From: an uncultured Paracoccaceae bacterium
GTDB taxonomy: Bacteria > Pseudomonadota > Alphaproteobacteria > Rhodobacterales > Rhodobacteraceae
Assembly (NCBI GenBank): GCA_947503765.1
Contig: CANNFA010000011.1
Span: 34,319 to 98,318 of the forward strand
Direction of reading: 5' to 3'
DNA: 64,000 nt
Shown: positions 42,711 through 50,769 of the stretch, in pieces
Numbering within the stretch: the first letter of the stretch is position 1
Layout of the letters: every line of letters begins with the position of its first letter
Program-made: the position numbers and the translations under genes
The notes under the pieces: generated by a model
The model's database searches: none
What the model saw: only the letters and a program-made list of their open reading frames with translations
Told to the model about the DNA's origin: nothing

Positions 42711-43306
42711 CGTGCGCCCTCCCCGAACAGCCGCACCGTGCGGTAGCGGTCGATCAGCAGGCTGACCCCGAACGGCATCGGCACCTCGCCCGCCAGCACC
42801 GCCGACCGGTTCTCGTGGTAATGCGCCGCCAGCAGGAACACCGCCTGCCCCAGATCGGCCGGGATGTCGGACCAGTCCGGTCCGAAGCCGGCAACGAACG
42901 TCACCTCCACCTGGCCGTGGATCGGGATCAGCGGCAGATGCAGCGCGGTGGACACCAGCCGCGGCCGCTGGCTGTCCATCTCCAGCCGGTACTTCTCGGG
43001 CGGCACCACCGTCTCGCCGCCATGGCGGTCGACGATCTTCACCGCGTCGATCCGCGTCACCGGCGCCACCGGCAGCGCCTGGCGCCCCATCTCGCGCCAG
43101 CCGGTCAGCATCCAGCCAAAGGTCCGCTCCAGCAGCACCTTGCCGGTGCGCGCCTCGATCGCCGCCAGCGACGACCGCACATAGCCCTCCAGCACCGAAT
43201 CCTGCACCCCGTCATCGGAAAACCCGCTGCCCAGCCGCAAATGATCCCTGAATTCCGTCACCGGCAGCGCGTCCGACGGCACCGCGGTCTGTTCAACCAA
43301 CATCAT
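42707..43306 (-). CDS. GTA g6 head-tail connector (adaptor) protein
   Basis: A 199-residue helical connector: VTEFRDHLRLGSGFSDDGVQDSVLEGYVRSSLAAIEARTGKVLLERTF is typical of gp6/phiE125 gp8-type adaptors that sit under the portal. It starts after a 139-base gap that carries two strong hairpins. Confidence 0.9.
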   Translation of the reverse strand: MMLVEQTAVPSDALPVTEFRDHLRLGSGFSDDGVQDSVLEGYVRSSLAAIEARTGKVLLERTFGWMLTGWREMGRQALPVAPVTRIDAVKIVDRHGGETVVPPEKYRLEMDSQRPRLVSTALHLPLIPIHGQVEVTFVAGFGPDWSDIPADLGQAVFLLAAHYHENRSAVLAGEVPMPFGVSLLIDRYRTVRLFGEGAR

Positions 43307-43364
43307 GGAATGTCTCCGATTTCGCGAACCCGCGTCGCAGGACGCCCGGCTCCACCATCCAGCA

Positions 43365-43428
43365 CGCGCCGCCCTTCGGGGGCGGCGCGCAGCGCCCGCA
43401 GGCCCCGCCCCGCCAGCACGGGCGGGGC
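43365..43428 (-). other. Tandem intercistronic hairpins after the capsid gene
   Basis: Two perfect stems lie between capsid and g6. GCCCCGCCC/GGGCGGGGC (43402-43428, 9 bp) stands 17 bases after the capsid stop. CGCGCCGCCC/GGGCGGCGCG (43365-43389, 10 bp, 5-base loop) follows. Neither has a T-tract. This is the only sizeable non-coding gap between adjacent GTA genes other than the g2-g3 interval. Confidence 0.65.
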
Positions 43429-43445
43429 AGGACCCAGGGGGGCCG

Positions 43446-44660
43446 TCAGGCCGCGAAGTTCAGCAGCTTGATGGCGTTGAAATCGCTGACATCGCCGCCC
43501 ACCCGCTTGGTGGCGTAGAACAGCACATGCGGCTTGGCCGAGAACGGATCGCGCAGGATCCGCAGATCCGGCCGCTCCGCGATGGTGTAGCCGGCGGCGA
43601 AGTCGCCGAACGCGATCGCCGTCTCGCCATCCGCGATGTCGGGCATGTCCTCGGCGATCAGCACCGGGTAGCCCAGCAGCCGCGCCGGCTCGCCCGCGGC
43701 CAGCCCGTCCGACCACAGGAAGCGGCCGTCCCCGTCCTTCAGCTTGCGCACCGCGCCCGCCGTCTTCGAGTTCATCACGAAGCTGCCATTCGCGCGGTAA
43801 TTCGCACCCAGCGCATAGACCAGATCGACGATCGCATCGGCCGGGGCGACCGCATCGAAATCGCCCGCCGCGCCGGTCTTCACATGGCCGATCTGGCCCC
43901 AGCCCGCCGACAGGTTCGGAACGCTCGGATAGGACAGAAAGCCGGTCGGCTTGTCCACGCCGTCGCCGCCGATGAAGGCCGCCGCCTCGGCGCGCGCGAA
44001 CTTCTCGGCGATGCGCCCGGCCAGCCAGCTTTCCAGGTCGAACGCCGCATCGTCCAGCAGTCGCTGCGACGCCTTGGGCAGCGCGCTCAGCTCGTGCAGC
44101 GGGATCGACACCCGCTCGATGTTGGGCGTGCCGGTCTCGGCGGCCGGACCCGCTTCGTTGGCCCAGCCGGCACCGGCATCGGTGGTGTCGATCAGCAGAT
44201 CGTAGGAGGTCGCCTCGACATGCGCGACGCTGGCCACCTGGCGCAGCGACACGGTGGCGTTCAGAACCGACCGGATCGTCTCCGAGGTCTGCGGATCCAC
44301 CAGGTAGCCGCCATCGCCGGCCACCGAGCTGTTCATCGCCTTGCCTTCCAGCTCCAGCCCGCGCAGGCCGTCATCGTCGCCGTTGCGCACATAGGCGGCA
44401 AAGGCTTTCTGGTGGGGGGCCCCGGTCTCGGCCGCGCCCGCAAGCGCCGGGCGTGCCCGGCTCAGGGATTTCCGATCAAGCATCATCAGTCGCTCTTCCT
44501 GCTGTTGAAATTTCGTCGTCATCTCGTCCTGGAACGCGCCCAGGTCCTGCACGAACCCGGCCAGCGCGGCCGTCACCGCCGCCCCCGGCCCGCCGCTGCC
44601 CCCGGCCATGTCCGGCGCCAATCCAGGCCCCGATTCAGGCCCGCTCTTCCGCTCGCTCAT
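43446..44660 (-). CDS. GTA g5 major capsid protein (HK97 fold)
   Basis: A 404-residue HK97-type capsid precursor. The N-terminal ~115 residues form a coiled-coil-rich delta/scaffold region (ALAGFVQDLGAFQDEMTTKFQQQEERLMML) removed by the g4 protease. The mature fold begins around KAMNSSVAGDGGYLVDPQTSETI and ends TKRVGGDVSDFNAIKLLNFAA. The start overlaps the protease stop by four bases. Confidence 0.94.
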   Translation of the reverse strand: MSERKSGPESGPGLAPDMAGGSGGPGAAVTAALAGFVQDLGAFQDEMTTKFQQQEERLMMLDRKSLSRARPALAGAAETGAPHQKAFAAYVRNGDDDGLRGLELEGKAMNSSVAGDGGYLVDPQTSETIRSVLNATVSLRQVASVAHVEATSYDLLIDTTDAGAGWANEAGPAAETGTPNIERVSIPLHELSALPKASQRLLDDAAFDLESWLAGRIAEKFARAEAAAFIGGDGVDKPTGFLSYPSVPNLSAGWGQIGHVKTGAAGDFDAVAPADAIVDLVYALGANYRANGSFVMNSKTAGAVRKLKDGDGRFLWSDGLAAGEPARLLGYPVLIAEDMPDIADGETAIAFGDFAAGYTIAERPDLRILRDPFSAKPHVLFYATKRVGGDVSDFNAIKLLNFAA

Positions 44661-45319
44661 CGCACCTCTCCTTTCGTTGCCCGCAGATTTCCGGAACGGC
44701 CCGCGGCCAGCGTCCGGCGCGCCTCCTGCAAGGCGGCGGCGACACCGCGCAGCAACGCGCCGTCCTCGCCGCCCGCCGTCTCGCCCTTGGTGTGCGCACG
44801 CGCGCCCGGCAGCATCGGGAAGGTCACCAGCGACACCTCCCACAGCTCCAGCTGCGACAGGATCCGCCGGCCCTTGCCATCCTTGGCGGCCTTCACCGTC
44901 CGGTAACCGATCGACAGCCCGTCGATCGCCCCCGCCGCCAGCAGCGCCGCCGCCTCGCGGCCCGTCGCCACCTCGGTCAGAACCCGGCCGCGCACGAACA
45001 GGCCCCGCGCGTCCTCGCGCACCTCGTCCCACACGCCGATCGGCCGGGCCGGATCGTGCTGCCACAGCATCTTGACCCGCCGCCCGTCTTTCGCCAGCGC
45101 CGCCAGCGAGGCCGCATAGGCCCCGTGCCCCACCACGTCGCCGCCCTGGTCGCAGGCACCGAACAGCGACGCATAGCCCTCGATCACCGACCCGTCGGTG
45201 ACGCTCAGCCCCGCGCCCGGCCCCGCGCCCACCCGGCAGAACTTGTGCTCCAGCGCGCCCTCCGGCGCCGCCGCCATCATCCCGTCCATCCGCATCTCCT
45301 TGTTGCCGATCCCGCTCAT
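44657..45319 (-). CDS. GTA g4 prohead protease
   Basis: A 220-residue HK97-type prohead serine protease (S78/U35). IEGYASLFGACDQGGDVVGHGAYAASL opens the domain. VKMLWQHDPARPIGVW supplies the catalytic His region. The Ser lies in IDGLSIGYRTV, with LWEVSLVTFPMLPGAR following. It cleaves capsid scaffolding. The start overlaps the portal stop by four bases, so the small g3.5 gene usually found between portal and protease in RcGTA has no room here. Confidence 0.92.
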   Translation of the reverse strand: MSGIGNKEMRMDGMMAAAPEGALEHKFCRVGAGPGAGLSVTDGSVIEGYASLFGACDQGGDVVGHGAYAASLAALAKDGRRVKMLWQHDPARPIGVWDEVREDARGLFVRGRVLTEVATGREAAALLAAGAIDGLSIGYRTVKAAKDGKGRRILSQLELWEVSLVTFPMLPGARAHTKGETAGGEDGALLRGVAAALQEARRTLAAGRSGNLRATKGEVR

Positions 45320-46506
45320 GCCCCGCCCTCCTGCGGCGGCAGCCCCAGCATCGCGCGCTTCTCCGCATCGTTCAGGAACGCGGCATCCGCGATGCGCCGC
45401 CAGTGCTGGTCGCGCTCGCCCGCCAGCGCCGGCACCTGGTCGGGATCGACCCGCAGCACCAGCTTCTCGCCCGCGAACCCGCCCAGCCAATGGGCCAGCG
45501 CCGCGGCGACCTTTCCGGCAAGCGGCAGCACCGTCAGCCGGTAGAACGCGCGGTGCGCCTCCTGGTAATTGGCATAGGTCGCGTCCCCCGGTATCCCCAG
45601 CAGCATCGGCGGCACACCGAAGGCCTGGGCGATCTCGCGCGCGGCATTCTCCTTGGTCTTCTGGAATTCCATGTCCGACGGCGAAAAGCCCATCGGCTTC
45701 CAGTCCAGCCCGCCCTCCAGCAGCATCGGCCGCCCGGCATTCGCCGCGCCCTGGTGGTAGGCTTCCATCTCGTGCTGAAGCCGCTCGTACTGATCCGCCG
45801 CCAAGGCGCCCTGCCCGTCGGCGCCGCTATAGACGATCGCCCCCGAGGGACGCGCCGCATTGTCCAGCAGCGCCTTGGACCAGCGCGAGGCCGCATTGTG
45901 CACGTCCACCGCCTGCGCCGCCGCCTGCATCGGCGAGAACCCGTAATGGTCGTCCTGCGGATGGAAGCTGCGGATGTGGCAGATCGGGGAAATCCCCTCG
46001 CCCACGGCAAAGCGGTGCTTGCGCGCGCCCACCGCATATTCGAACGCCACCGGCCAGCCATCGGCCCCCGGCACCACACTCATCCGGTCCGAGCGCAGCA
46101 CATGCAGCTCCACCGGCAGCCCGGCCGCGCCCGCCACCGCCTCGACATAGCCGTCCCCGCTCAGAAGCACTTGCGCGAACAGCGCCTCCAGCAGCTCCGC
46201 GCGCCCCTGCGCCGGGTTCGGCCGCGCCAGAAGGTCGAGCAGCGGATGCACGTCCATCCGCCCGTCCTCGCCCTGGCAGACCAGCGGCAGCGCCGCCGCC
46301 GCCTCGGCGATCAGCCGCACCGACCGGAACCCCACCGGGTTGGCCGCGAACCCGGTCCGGGTCAGCGTCGCCGTATCCCTCGGGCTCCAGGCCACGCGCC
46401 CGCTGCCCGCCCAGGGCAGAACCCGCCCGCTGGCCGATGCCTTGCGCTCCGGCGCCGCATCCGCGCCCGAACCCGGCCCCGCGCCCCGCTTCAGAAAGTC
46501 GAACAT
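45316..46506 (-). CDS. GTA g3 portal protein
   Basis: A 396-residue HK97-family portal protein: MFDFLKRG start, TGFAANPVGFRSVRLIAEAAAALPL, PNPAQGRAELLEALFAQVLLSGDGYVEAV, and FGVPPMLLGIPGDATYANYQEAHRAFYRLTVLPL near the C-terminus. The dodecameric portal is the DNA gate. The ATG at 46506 has GAGGAG upstream; a longer reading frame has no family similarity. Confidence 0.93.
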   Translation of the reverse strand: MFDFLKRGAGPGSGADAAPERKASASGRVLPWAGSGRVAWSPRDTATLTRTGFAANPVGFRSVRLIAEAAAALPLVCQGEDGRMDVHPLLDLLARPNPAQGRAELLEALFAQVLLSGDGYVEAVAGAAGLPVELHVLRSDRMSVVPGADGWPVAFEYAVGARKHRFAVGEGISPICHIRSFHPQDDHYGFSPMQAAAQAVDVHNAASRWSKALLDNAARPSGAIVYSGADGQGALAADQYERLQHEMEAYHQGAANAGRPMLLEGGLDWKPMGFSPSDMEFQKTKENAAREIAQAFGVPPMLLGIPGDATYANYQEAHRAFYRLTVLPLAGKVAAALAHWLGGFAGEKLVLRVDPDQVPALAGERDQHWRRIADAAFLNDAEKRAMLGLPPQEGGA

Positions 46507-46572
46507 CCGCGCCCGCTCCTCTTTTGATCGCATTCGCCAGCGAAAAGGGCCGATGCCTGCCCGGCACCGACC

Positions 46573-46608
46573 CTTCTTCGGTTTCAAAATATCCCCGCCG
46601 GAGGCTCC
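46573..46608. repeat. 36-bp dispersed repeat, copy 2
   Basis: Core AAATATCCCCGCCGGAGGCT, preceded by CTTCTTCGGTT; 34 of 36 positions match copy 1 at 20422. It lies in the 171-base gap between the terminase and portal genes of the GTA cluster. Confidence 0.75.
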
Positions 46609-46677
46609 GGCACCCGCCACGCGCGCCGCCCCCGAACCGCCTGGCGCCGGTTCCGCCGCCCCGGCGTCATCCCCGCC

Positions 46678-48096
46678 CTATCCCAGCGCGCGCACCCGCG
46701 GCCGCCGCCAGGCCGCCGCCGGTCCGATCATCACCTCCTGAAGCGCCCAGACCAGCGCATCCACCCGGTCCGGCGAGCCGGCGCCGGCATAGCCGCGCAC
46801 GCTCATGGCGCACATCTGGTCCTCCAGCCGGCCCAGCCCGCGCAGGTGCCGCACCCGGCCCTGCTCGTAAAGCGCCGCCGCCGGTTCCGCCCGCGCCACC
46901 TTCCCGCGCGAGGCGCGCACCGCCCGGAACGGCACCACCGGGTCCACCTGCCGCACGACGCTTTCCACCAGGTCGCCGCCCTGGTTGACCTCGGCCACCA
47001 GCCGGTCCGCGCCCCAGCGTGCCCGCGCCGCGATCGCCGCCTCGGCCCAGCCGCGGGGCGAGGCGGCGGCGACGCTCGCATCCTCCAGCACATAGGCGCA
47101 CCATTCCTGCGGCGGCCCGTCCAGGACCGCGCCGACCACCACGATGCCGCACTCGTCGGATCCGGCATGCCCGCTCACCGGCGGGTCCACCGCCACCACG
47201 ATCCGATCGAGGCTCGGTGTCTCGTCCACCCGTGCCGCCTCCAGCGCCGCATGGCGCCACAGCGCGCCCTCGGCATCCTCCAGAAGCTCGCCGTCCAGCT
47301 CCTGCCGGCCCAGCCGCGTGCCGGCATAGCGCGCCCGCATCTCGGCCAGGAAGCTGCCCGCCAGATTGGCGCGGTTCGCCTCGGTCGCCGCGCGCGTCAC
47401 CACCGTGGACGGCAGCCGCAGCAGCGCCTTCAGCGCACCCACGTTGCGCGGCGTGGTCGTGACCACCTGCCGCGGCCGGTCCCCGAGGCGCAGCGCGAAT
47501 TGCAGCATGTCCCAGGTCTCGCCCGCCTTCTTCCACTTGCCCAGCTCGTCGGCCCAGGCGGCATCGAATTGCGGCCCCCGCAGCCCCTCGGGATCATGCG
47601 CCGAGAACGCCTGCGCCACCGCTCCGTTCGGCCAGACCAGCCGCCGCCGCGTCGCCTGCCATTCGGGGCGCCGGTCGGGGGGCGAACAGGCCAGGATGCC
47701 GCTGTCGCCGAACACCATCACCTCGCGCACCTGGTCCAGCGTCTCGCCCACCAGCGCCACGCGCCGCGACCGTCCCGGATCGAGCGGCAGCGCGCCCTCG
47801 ACCTCGGCGCGCACCCATTCGGCCCCGGCGCGGGTCTTGCCCGCGCCGCGCCCGCCCATGATCACCCAGGACCGCCAGTCGCCGTCCGGCGGCAGCTGGT
47901 GCTCCAGCGCCCAGAACTCGAACAGATAGGGCAGCGCCAGCAGCGCGCCCTCGTCCAGTTCCGCCAGGAATTCCTCAGCCACCTCGCGCGGCGCGCAGGC
48001 GAGCCAGGCGGCGCCCGATCTCAGCGCGGGCCCCGTCGAAATCAATGGCAAAGTCGTGCACGATGCCCGAATGCCGCTTCTGCTGCTCGTAGACAC
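46678..48096 (-). CDS. GTA g2 large terminase (packaging ATPase/nuclease)
   Basis: A terminase large subunit. Walker A is WVIMGGRGAGKTRAGAEWV, the Walker B region AAWADELGKW, and the coupling motif VVTTTPR; the RNase-H-like nuclease domain opens with IVVAVDPPVSGHAGSDECGIVVVG. RcGTA terminase packages about 4 kb headfuls of host DNA. I give a GTG start at 48096 because GGAGAG precedes it, but this overlaps g1 by 122 bases. Family similarity begins only near residue 25 (LRSGAAWLA), so a later TTG or CTG start is possible. Confidence 0.88.
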   Translation of the reverse strand: MSTSSRSGIRASCTTLPLISTGPALRSGAAWLACAPREVAEEFLAELDEGALLALPYLFEFWALEHQLPPDGDWRSWVIMGGRGAGKTRAGAEWVRAEVEGALPLDPGRSRRVALVGETLDQVREVMVFGDSGILACSPPDRRPEWQATRRRLVWPNGAVAQAFSAHDPEGLRGPQFDAAWADELGKWKKAGETWDMLQFALRLGDRPRQVVTTTPRNVGALKALLRLPSTVVTRAATEANRANLAGSFLAEMRARYAGTRLGRQELDGELLEDAEGALWRHAALEAARVDETPSLDRIVVAVDPPVSGHAGSDECGIVVVGAVLDGPPQEWCAYVLEDASVAAASPRGWAEAAIAARARWGADRLVAEVNQGGDLVESVVRQVDPVVPFRAVRASRGKVARAEPAAALYEQGRVRHLRGLGRLEDQMCAMSVRGYAGAGSPDRVDALVWALQEVMIGPAAAWRRPRVRALG

Positions 48097-48298
48097 GGGT
48101 TCTCTCCGCTAGCAATTGACGCGTCGCCGCCGTCACCCCGGCCGCCGCCTTCGGCATGTCCGGCAACGCGTCCAGTTCCTGTTTCCTGATCTTCTCGGAG
48201 ATCGCCGCGACCGCCCGCAGCGCCTCGATCAGTTGCTCCTCGGCCAGCTCGACGCATTCGTCGCCCGGCCCGGCGCCGTCCACTCTAATCAATGTCAT
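47975..48298 (-). CDS. GTA g1 small terminase-like protein
   Basis: A 107-residue helical protein: MTLIRVDGAGPGDECVELAEEQLIEALRAVAAISEKIRKQELDALPDMPKAAAG, then RQLLAERTRVYEQQKRHSG. Its position first in the cluster and its helical pattern match RcGTA g1, regarded as the small terminase. It starts about 100 bases after a good promoter. Confidence 0.85.
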   Translation of the reverse strand: MTLIRVDGAGPGDECVELAEEQLIEALRAVAAISEKIRKQELDALPDMPKAAAGVTAATRQLLAERTRVYEQQKRHSGIVHDFAIDFDGARAEIGRRLARLRAARGG

Positions 48299-48403
48299 TT
48301 TGTTGAAACCTGCCCCTCGGGAGGCTGGCGGGCCCGAAATAAAAAAGCGGCCCCGAGGAGGTGATCCCCGATGCCGCCGACCCATTTCTTCCAGCCTGCA
48401 CCT

Positions 48404-48432
48404 TTTCTACAAAAGACCGCGCGAAAGGTCAA
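48404..48432 (-). promoter_or_regulatory. Candidate promoter of the GTA cluster
   Basis: On the minus strand TTGACC (48427-48432), a 17-base spacer and TAGAAA (48404-48409), with start near 48397 and a ~100-base leader before g1. No other promoter-like sequence as good is seen upstream of the cluster. Confidence 0.55.
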
Positions 48433-48449
48433 GAAATTTATTGTTTACA

Positions 48450-48474
48450 ATGCGTTACCAGACCGTGCGTTAAC
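48450..48474. promoter_or_regulatory. Direct repeats upstream of the GTA promoter
   Basis: ATGCGTTACC (48450-48459) and GTGCGTTAAC (48465-48474) match at 8 of 10 positions, 15 bases apart, beginning 17 bases upstream of the -35. TTAA-N7-TCAAC at 48470-48485 also differs from a CtrA box by one base. Activator binding, for example by the GTA regulator GafA, is a hypothesis. Confidence 0.4.
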
Positions 48475-48480
48475 ACTTCG

Positions 48481-49401
48481 TCAACCTTCCCGGCCGCCCT
48501 GCCAGGCCAGCACCGTCTCGCCGGCGCGGCGGACGAAATCCACGAAGGCGCCCGGCGCCGGCCGGTCGAGCGCGCCTTGCGGCCAGCAAAGAAAGCACTT
48601 TTCCGGCGGCGCGGCCCAGCCCGGCAGCACCTCGACCAGCCTTTCCGCCTCCAGATCGGCGCGCAGGTCGGGCTCCGTGCCCTGTCCGATCCCCGCCCCC
48701 GCCAGCACCGCCGCGCGCACCAGCCGCGCACTGCCCAGCACCAGCCGCGCCTCGGGGATGCACGGCAGCCGCGCGCCGCCGCGCCGCAGCTCCCAGGGGC
48801 GAATCGTCCCGTCCACCCCAGTGCAGCCGATACAGACATGCCGCGACAGCGCGTCGGGATCGGCCGGCAGCCCGTGCGTGTCGCGGTAGGCCGGCGCCGC
48901 CACCAGCAGCCGCCGCACCCCGTGGCCCAGCGCCAGACACCCCTCGTGCTCGGCCTCGCTCGCCGCATCCGCGCCCCGCACGGTGAAATCCGCGCCCTCG
49001 CGGGCCCCTTCGGTCCCCACCAGCGTCACTTCCACCTCGGGGAACCGCGCCCGGAACGCCAGCACCAGCGGCAGCAGCAGGCTTGCGCAAGTCTCGTCCG
49101 GCGCGGCGATGCGCAGGCTTCCCGCAAGGCCCGGCCCGACGCCGCGCGCCGCGTCGAGCGCCGCGTCGATCCGCTCCAGCGCCGGCGACAGCCCGCTCAG
49201 CAGCACCCGCCCCTCCTGGGTCAGCCCGACATTGCGGGTGGTGCGGTGCAGCAGGCGCAGGCCCAGCCGCCGCTCCAGCCCCGACACCGCATGGCTGACC
49301 GCCGATGGCGACACGTCCAGATCGCGCGCCGCCTTGCGAAAGCTGCCATGCCGCGCGACGGCGGCAAAGGTGTGAAGGGCGGGCAGATCGGACGGCGGCA
49401 T
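48481..49401 (-). CDS. LysR-family transcriptional regulator
   Basis: A 306-residue regulator: N-terminal helix-turn-helix (LHTFAAVARHGSFRKAARDLDVSPSAVSHAVSGLERRLGLRLLHRTTRNV) and a LysR effector domain with a WELRRGGARLPC segment as in the GcvA-like branch. Target and effector are unknown. It lies upstream of the GTA promoter on the same strand, with its stop 49 bases from the -35, but no operon link to the GTA can be claimed. The gap to mltG (49402-49590) shows nothing. Confidence 0.87.
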   Translation of the reverse strand: MPPSDLPALHTFAAVARHGSFRKAARDLDVSPSAVSHAVSGLERRLGLRLLHRTTRNVGLTQEGRVLLSGLSPALERIDAALDAARGVGPGLAGSLRIAAPDETCASLLLPLVLAFRARFPEVEVTLVGTEGAREGADFTVRGADAASEAEHEGCLALGHGVRRLLVAAPAYRDTHGLPADPDALSRHVCIGCTGVDGTIRPWELRRGGARLPCIPEARLVLGSARLVRAAVLAGAGIGQGTEPDLRADLEAERLVEVLPGWAAPPEKCFLCWPQGALDRPAPGAFVDFVRRAGETVLAWQGGREG

Positions 49402-49590
49402 TGCGGGTCTCTTGCACGGGCGGGACCAGCCTAACGCCGTTCACGCGAAGGCCAAGCGCCGCGCGGGCCTGCCCGTCACGACGCTGTGGACAACGCGCAT
49501 CGCCGCAAAGATACCGTCAAAATCGCCTTCCGGCACAGGTGCGGGCGCAGACCCTGCGCGCCCGGCACCGCGCGGCGACAGAATCGCCCG

Positions 49591-50769
49591 CTACTCCTGT
49601 GCCGGCTCTTCCGCCGCGCGCTCCGCCTCGATCTCGCGCCAGCGCGCGACGTTTTCGTTATGCTCGGCCAGCGTCCTGGCAAAGGCATGCCCGCCGGTCC
49701 CGTCCGCCACGAAGAACACGAAATCGGTCTCGGCCGGGTTCGCCGCCGCCTCCAGGCTGGCGACACCCGGATTGGCGATCGGCGTGGGCGGCAGCCCGTC
49801 GATCACATAGGTGTTGTAGGGCGTGCGCCCGCGCAATTCGCTCTGCCGCAGGCCCCGGCCCAGCACGCCGCGCCCGTTCGTGATCCCGTAGATCACCGTC
49901 GGGTCGGTCTGCAGCCGCATCCCCTGTTCCAGCCGGTTCACGAAGACCGAGGCGACCTGCGGACGCTCTTCGGCGATACCCGTCTCCTTTTCGACGATCG
50001 AGGCAAGGATCACCAGCTCCTCGATCGTGTTAAAGGGCAGATCCTCGGCCCGGTTGCGCCAGGCCTGGTCGATCCGCTCCTCCTGCCGCGCGCGCATCAG
50101 CGCCAGCAGGTCGTTGCGATCGTCGCCCTTGCTGACCTCATAGCTGTCGGGCGCCAGGTATCCCTCGGGCGGAATCTCGTCGACGCTGCCGGTCATCACC
50201 GCGACCGATTTCAGCCCCTCGACGATCTGCCAGCTTGTCACCCCCTCGGCCAGCGCGATGCGGAACCGGGTGTCGGCCTGGCCCCTCACATCCTCGTAGA
50301 GCGCGACCGATTGCGCATCCGGCTCGGCGGTGGGGTCAAAGGCGATCAGCTCGACGAAGCGGTTGGTGTTCGGGTCAAGCTCGCGCACCTGCAACTGCAC
50401 CCGGTTCACGCCGATCCGATACACGATCTCCGTGCCGCAGGACGACGCGCCGCCACGGGTCAGGATATCGGCGATCTCGGCCATGGTGGCGCCTTCGGGG
50501 ATCAGCCAGCTTCCGGCCTTGAGCGATCCCGACTTGTCCGAGTAATCGGCCCCGATCCGAAAGATGCGCGCATTCGACACCGCGCCGCGGTCCGACAGAT
50601 CCTCGGCCACGCCCGCCATGGTCGCGCCGCGGTCCACCTGCAGGCAGATCGCGGCCTCCAGCGGGCCTTCGGCGCGGTATTGCACCTGCCCCCAGCCGAC
50701 CAGCGCCGCGCCCGCGATCAGCAGCACGATCAGCAGCGTCAGCGCATTGGACGCAACCGATCGCCACAT
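49591..50769 (-). CDS. mltG: Endolytic peptidoglycan transglycosylase MltG
   Basis: A 392-residue bitopic enzyme of the YceG family. One N-terminal membrane span (residues 9-28) precedes LysM-like and catalytic domains. The catalytic Glu lies in LVILASIVEKETGIAEERPQVASVFVNRL, and LQTDPTVIYG, TPYNTYVIDGLPPTPIANPG and VFFVADGTGGHAFARTLAEHN follow. It cleaves nascent glycan strands and sets their length. It overlaps fabF by one base; fabF-mltG linkage is common. Confidence 0.93.
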   Translation of the reverse strand: MWRSVASNALTLLIVLLIAGAALVGWGQVQYRAEGPLEAAICLQVDRGATMAGVAEDLSDRGAVSNARIFRIGADYSDKSGSLKAGSWLIPEGATMAEIADILTRGGASSCGTEIVYRIGVNRVQLQVRELDPNTNRFVELIAFDPTAEPDAQSVALYEDVRGQADTRFRIALAEGVTSWQIVEGLKSVAVMTGSVDEIPPEGYLAPDSYEVSKGDDRNDLLALMRARQEERIDQAWRNRAEDLPFNTIEELVILASIVEKETGIAEERPQVASVFVNRLEQGMRLQTDPTVIYGITNGRGVLGRGLRQSELRGRTPYNTYVIDGLPPTPIANPGVASLEAAANPAETDFVFFVADGTGGHAFARTLAEHNENVARWREIEAERAAEEPAQE

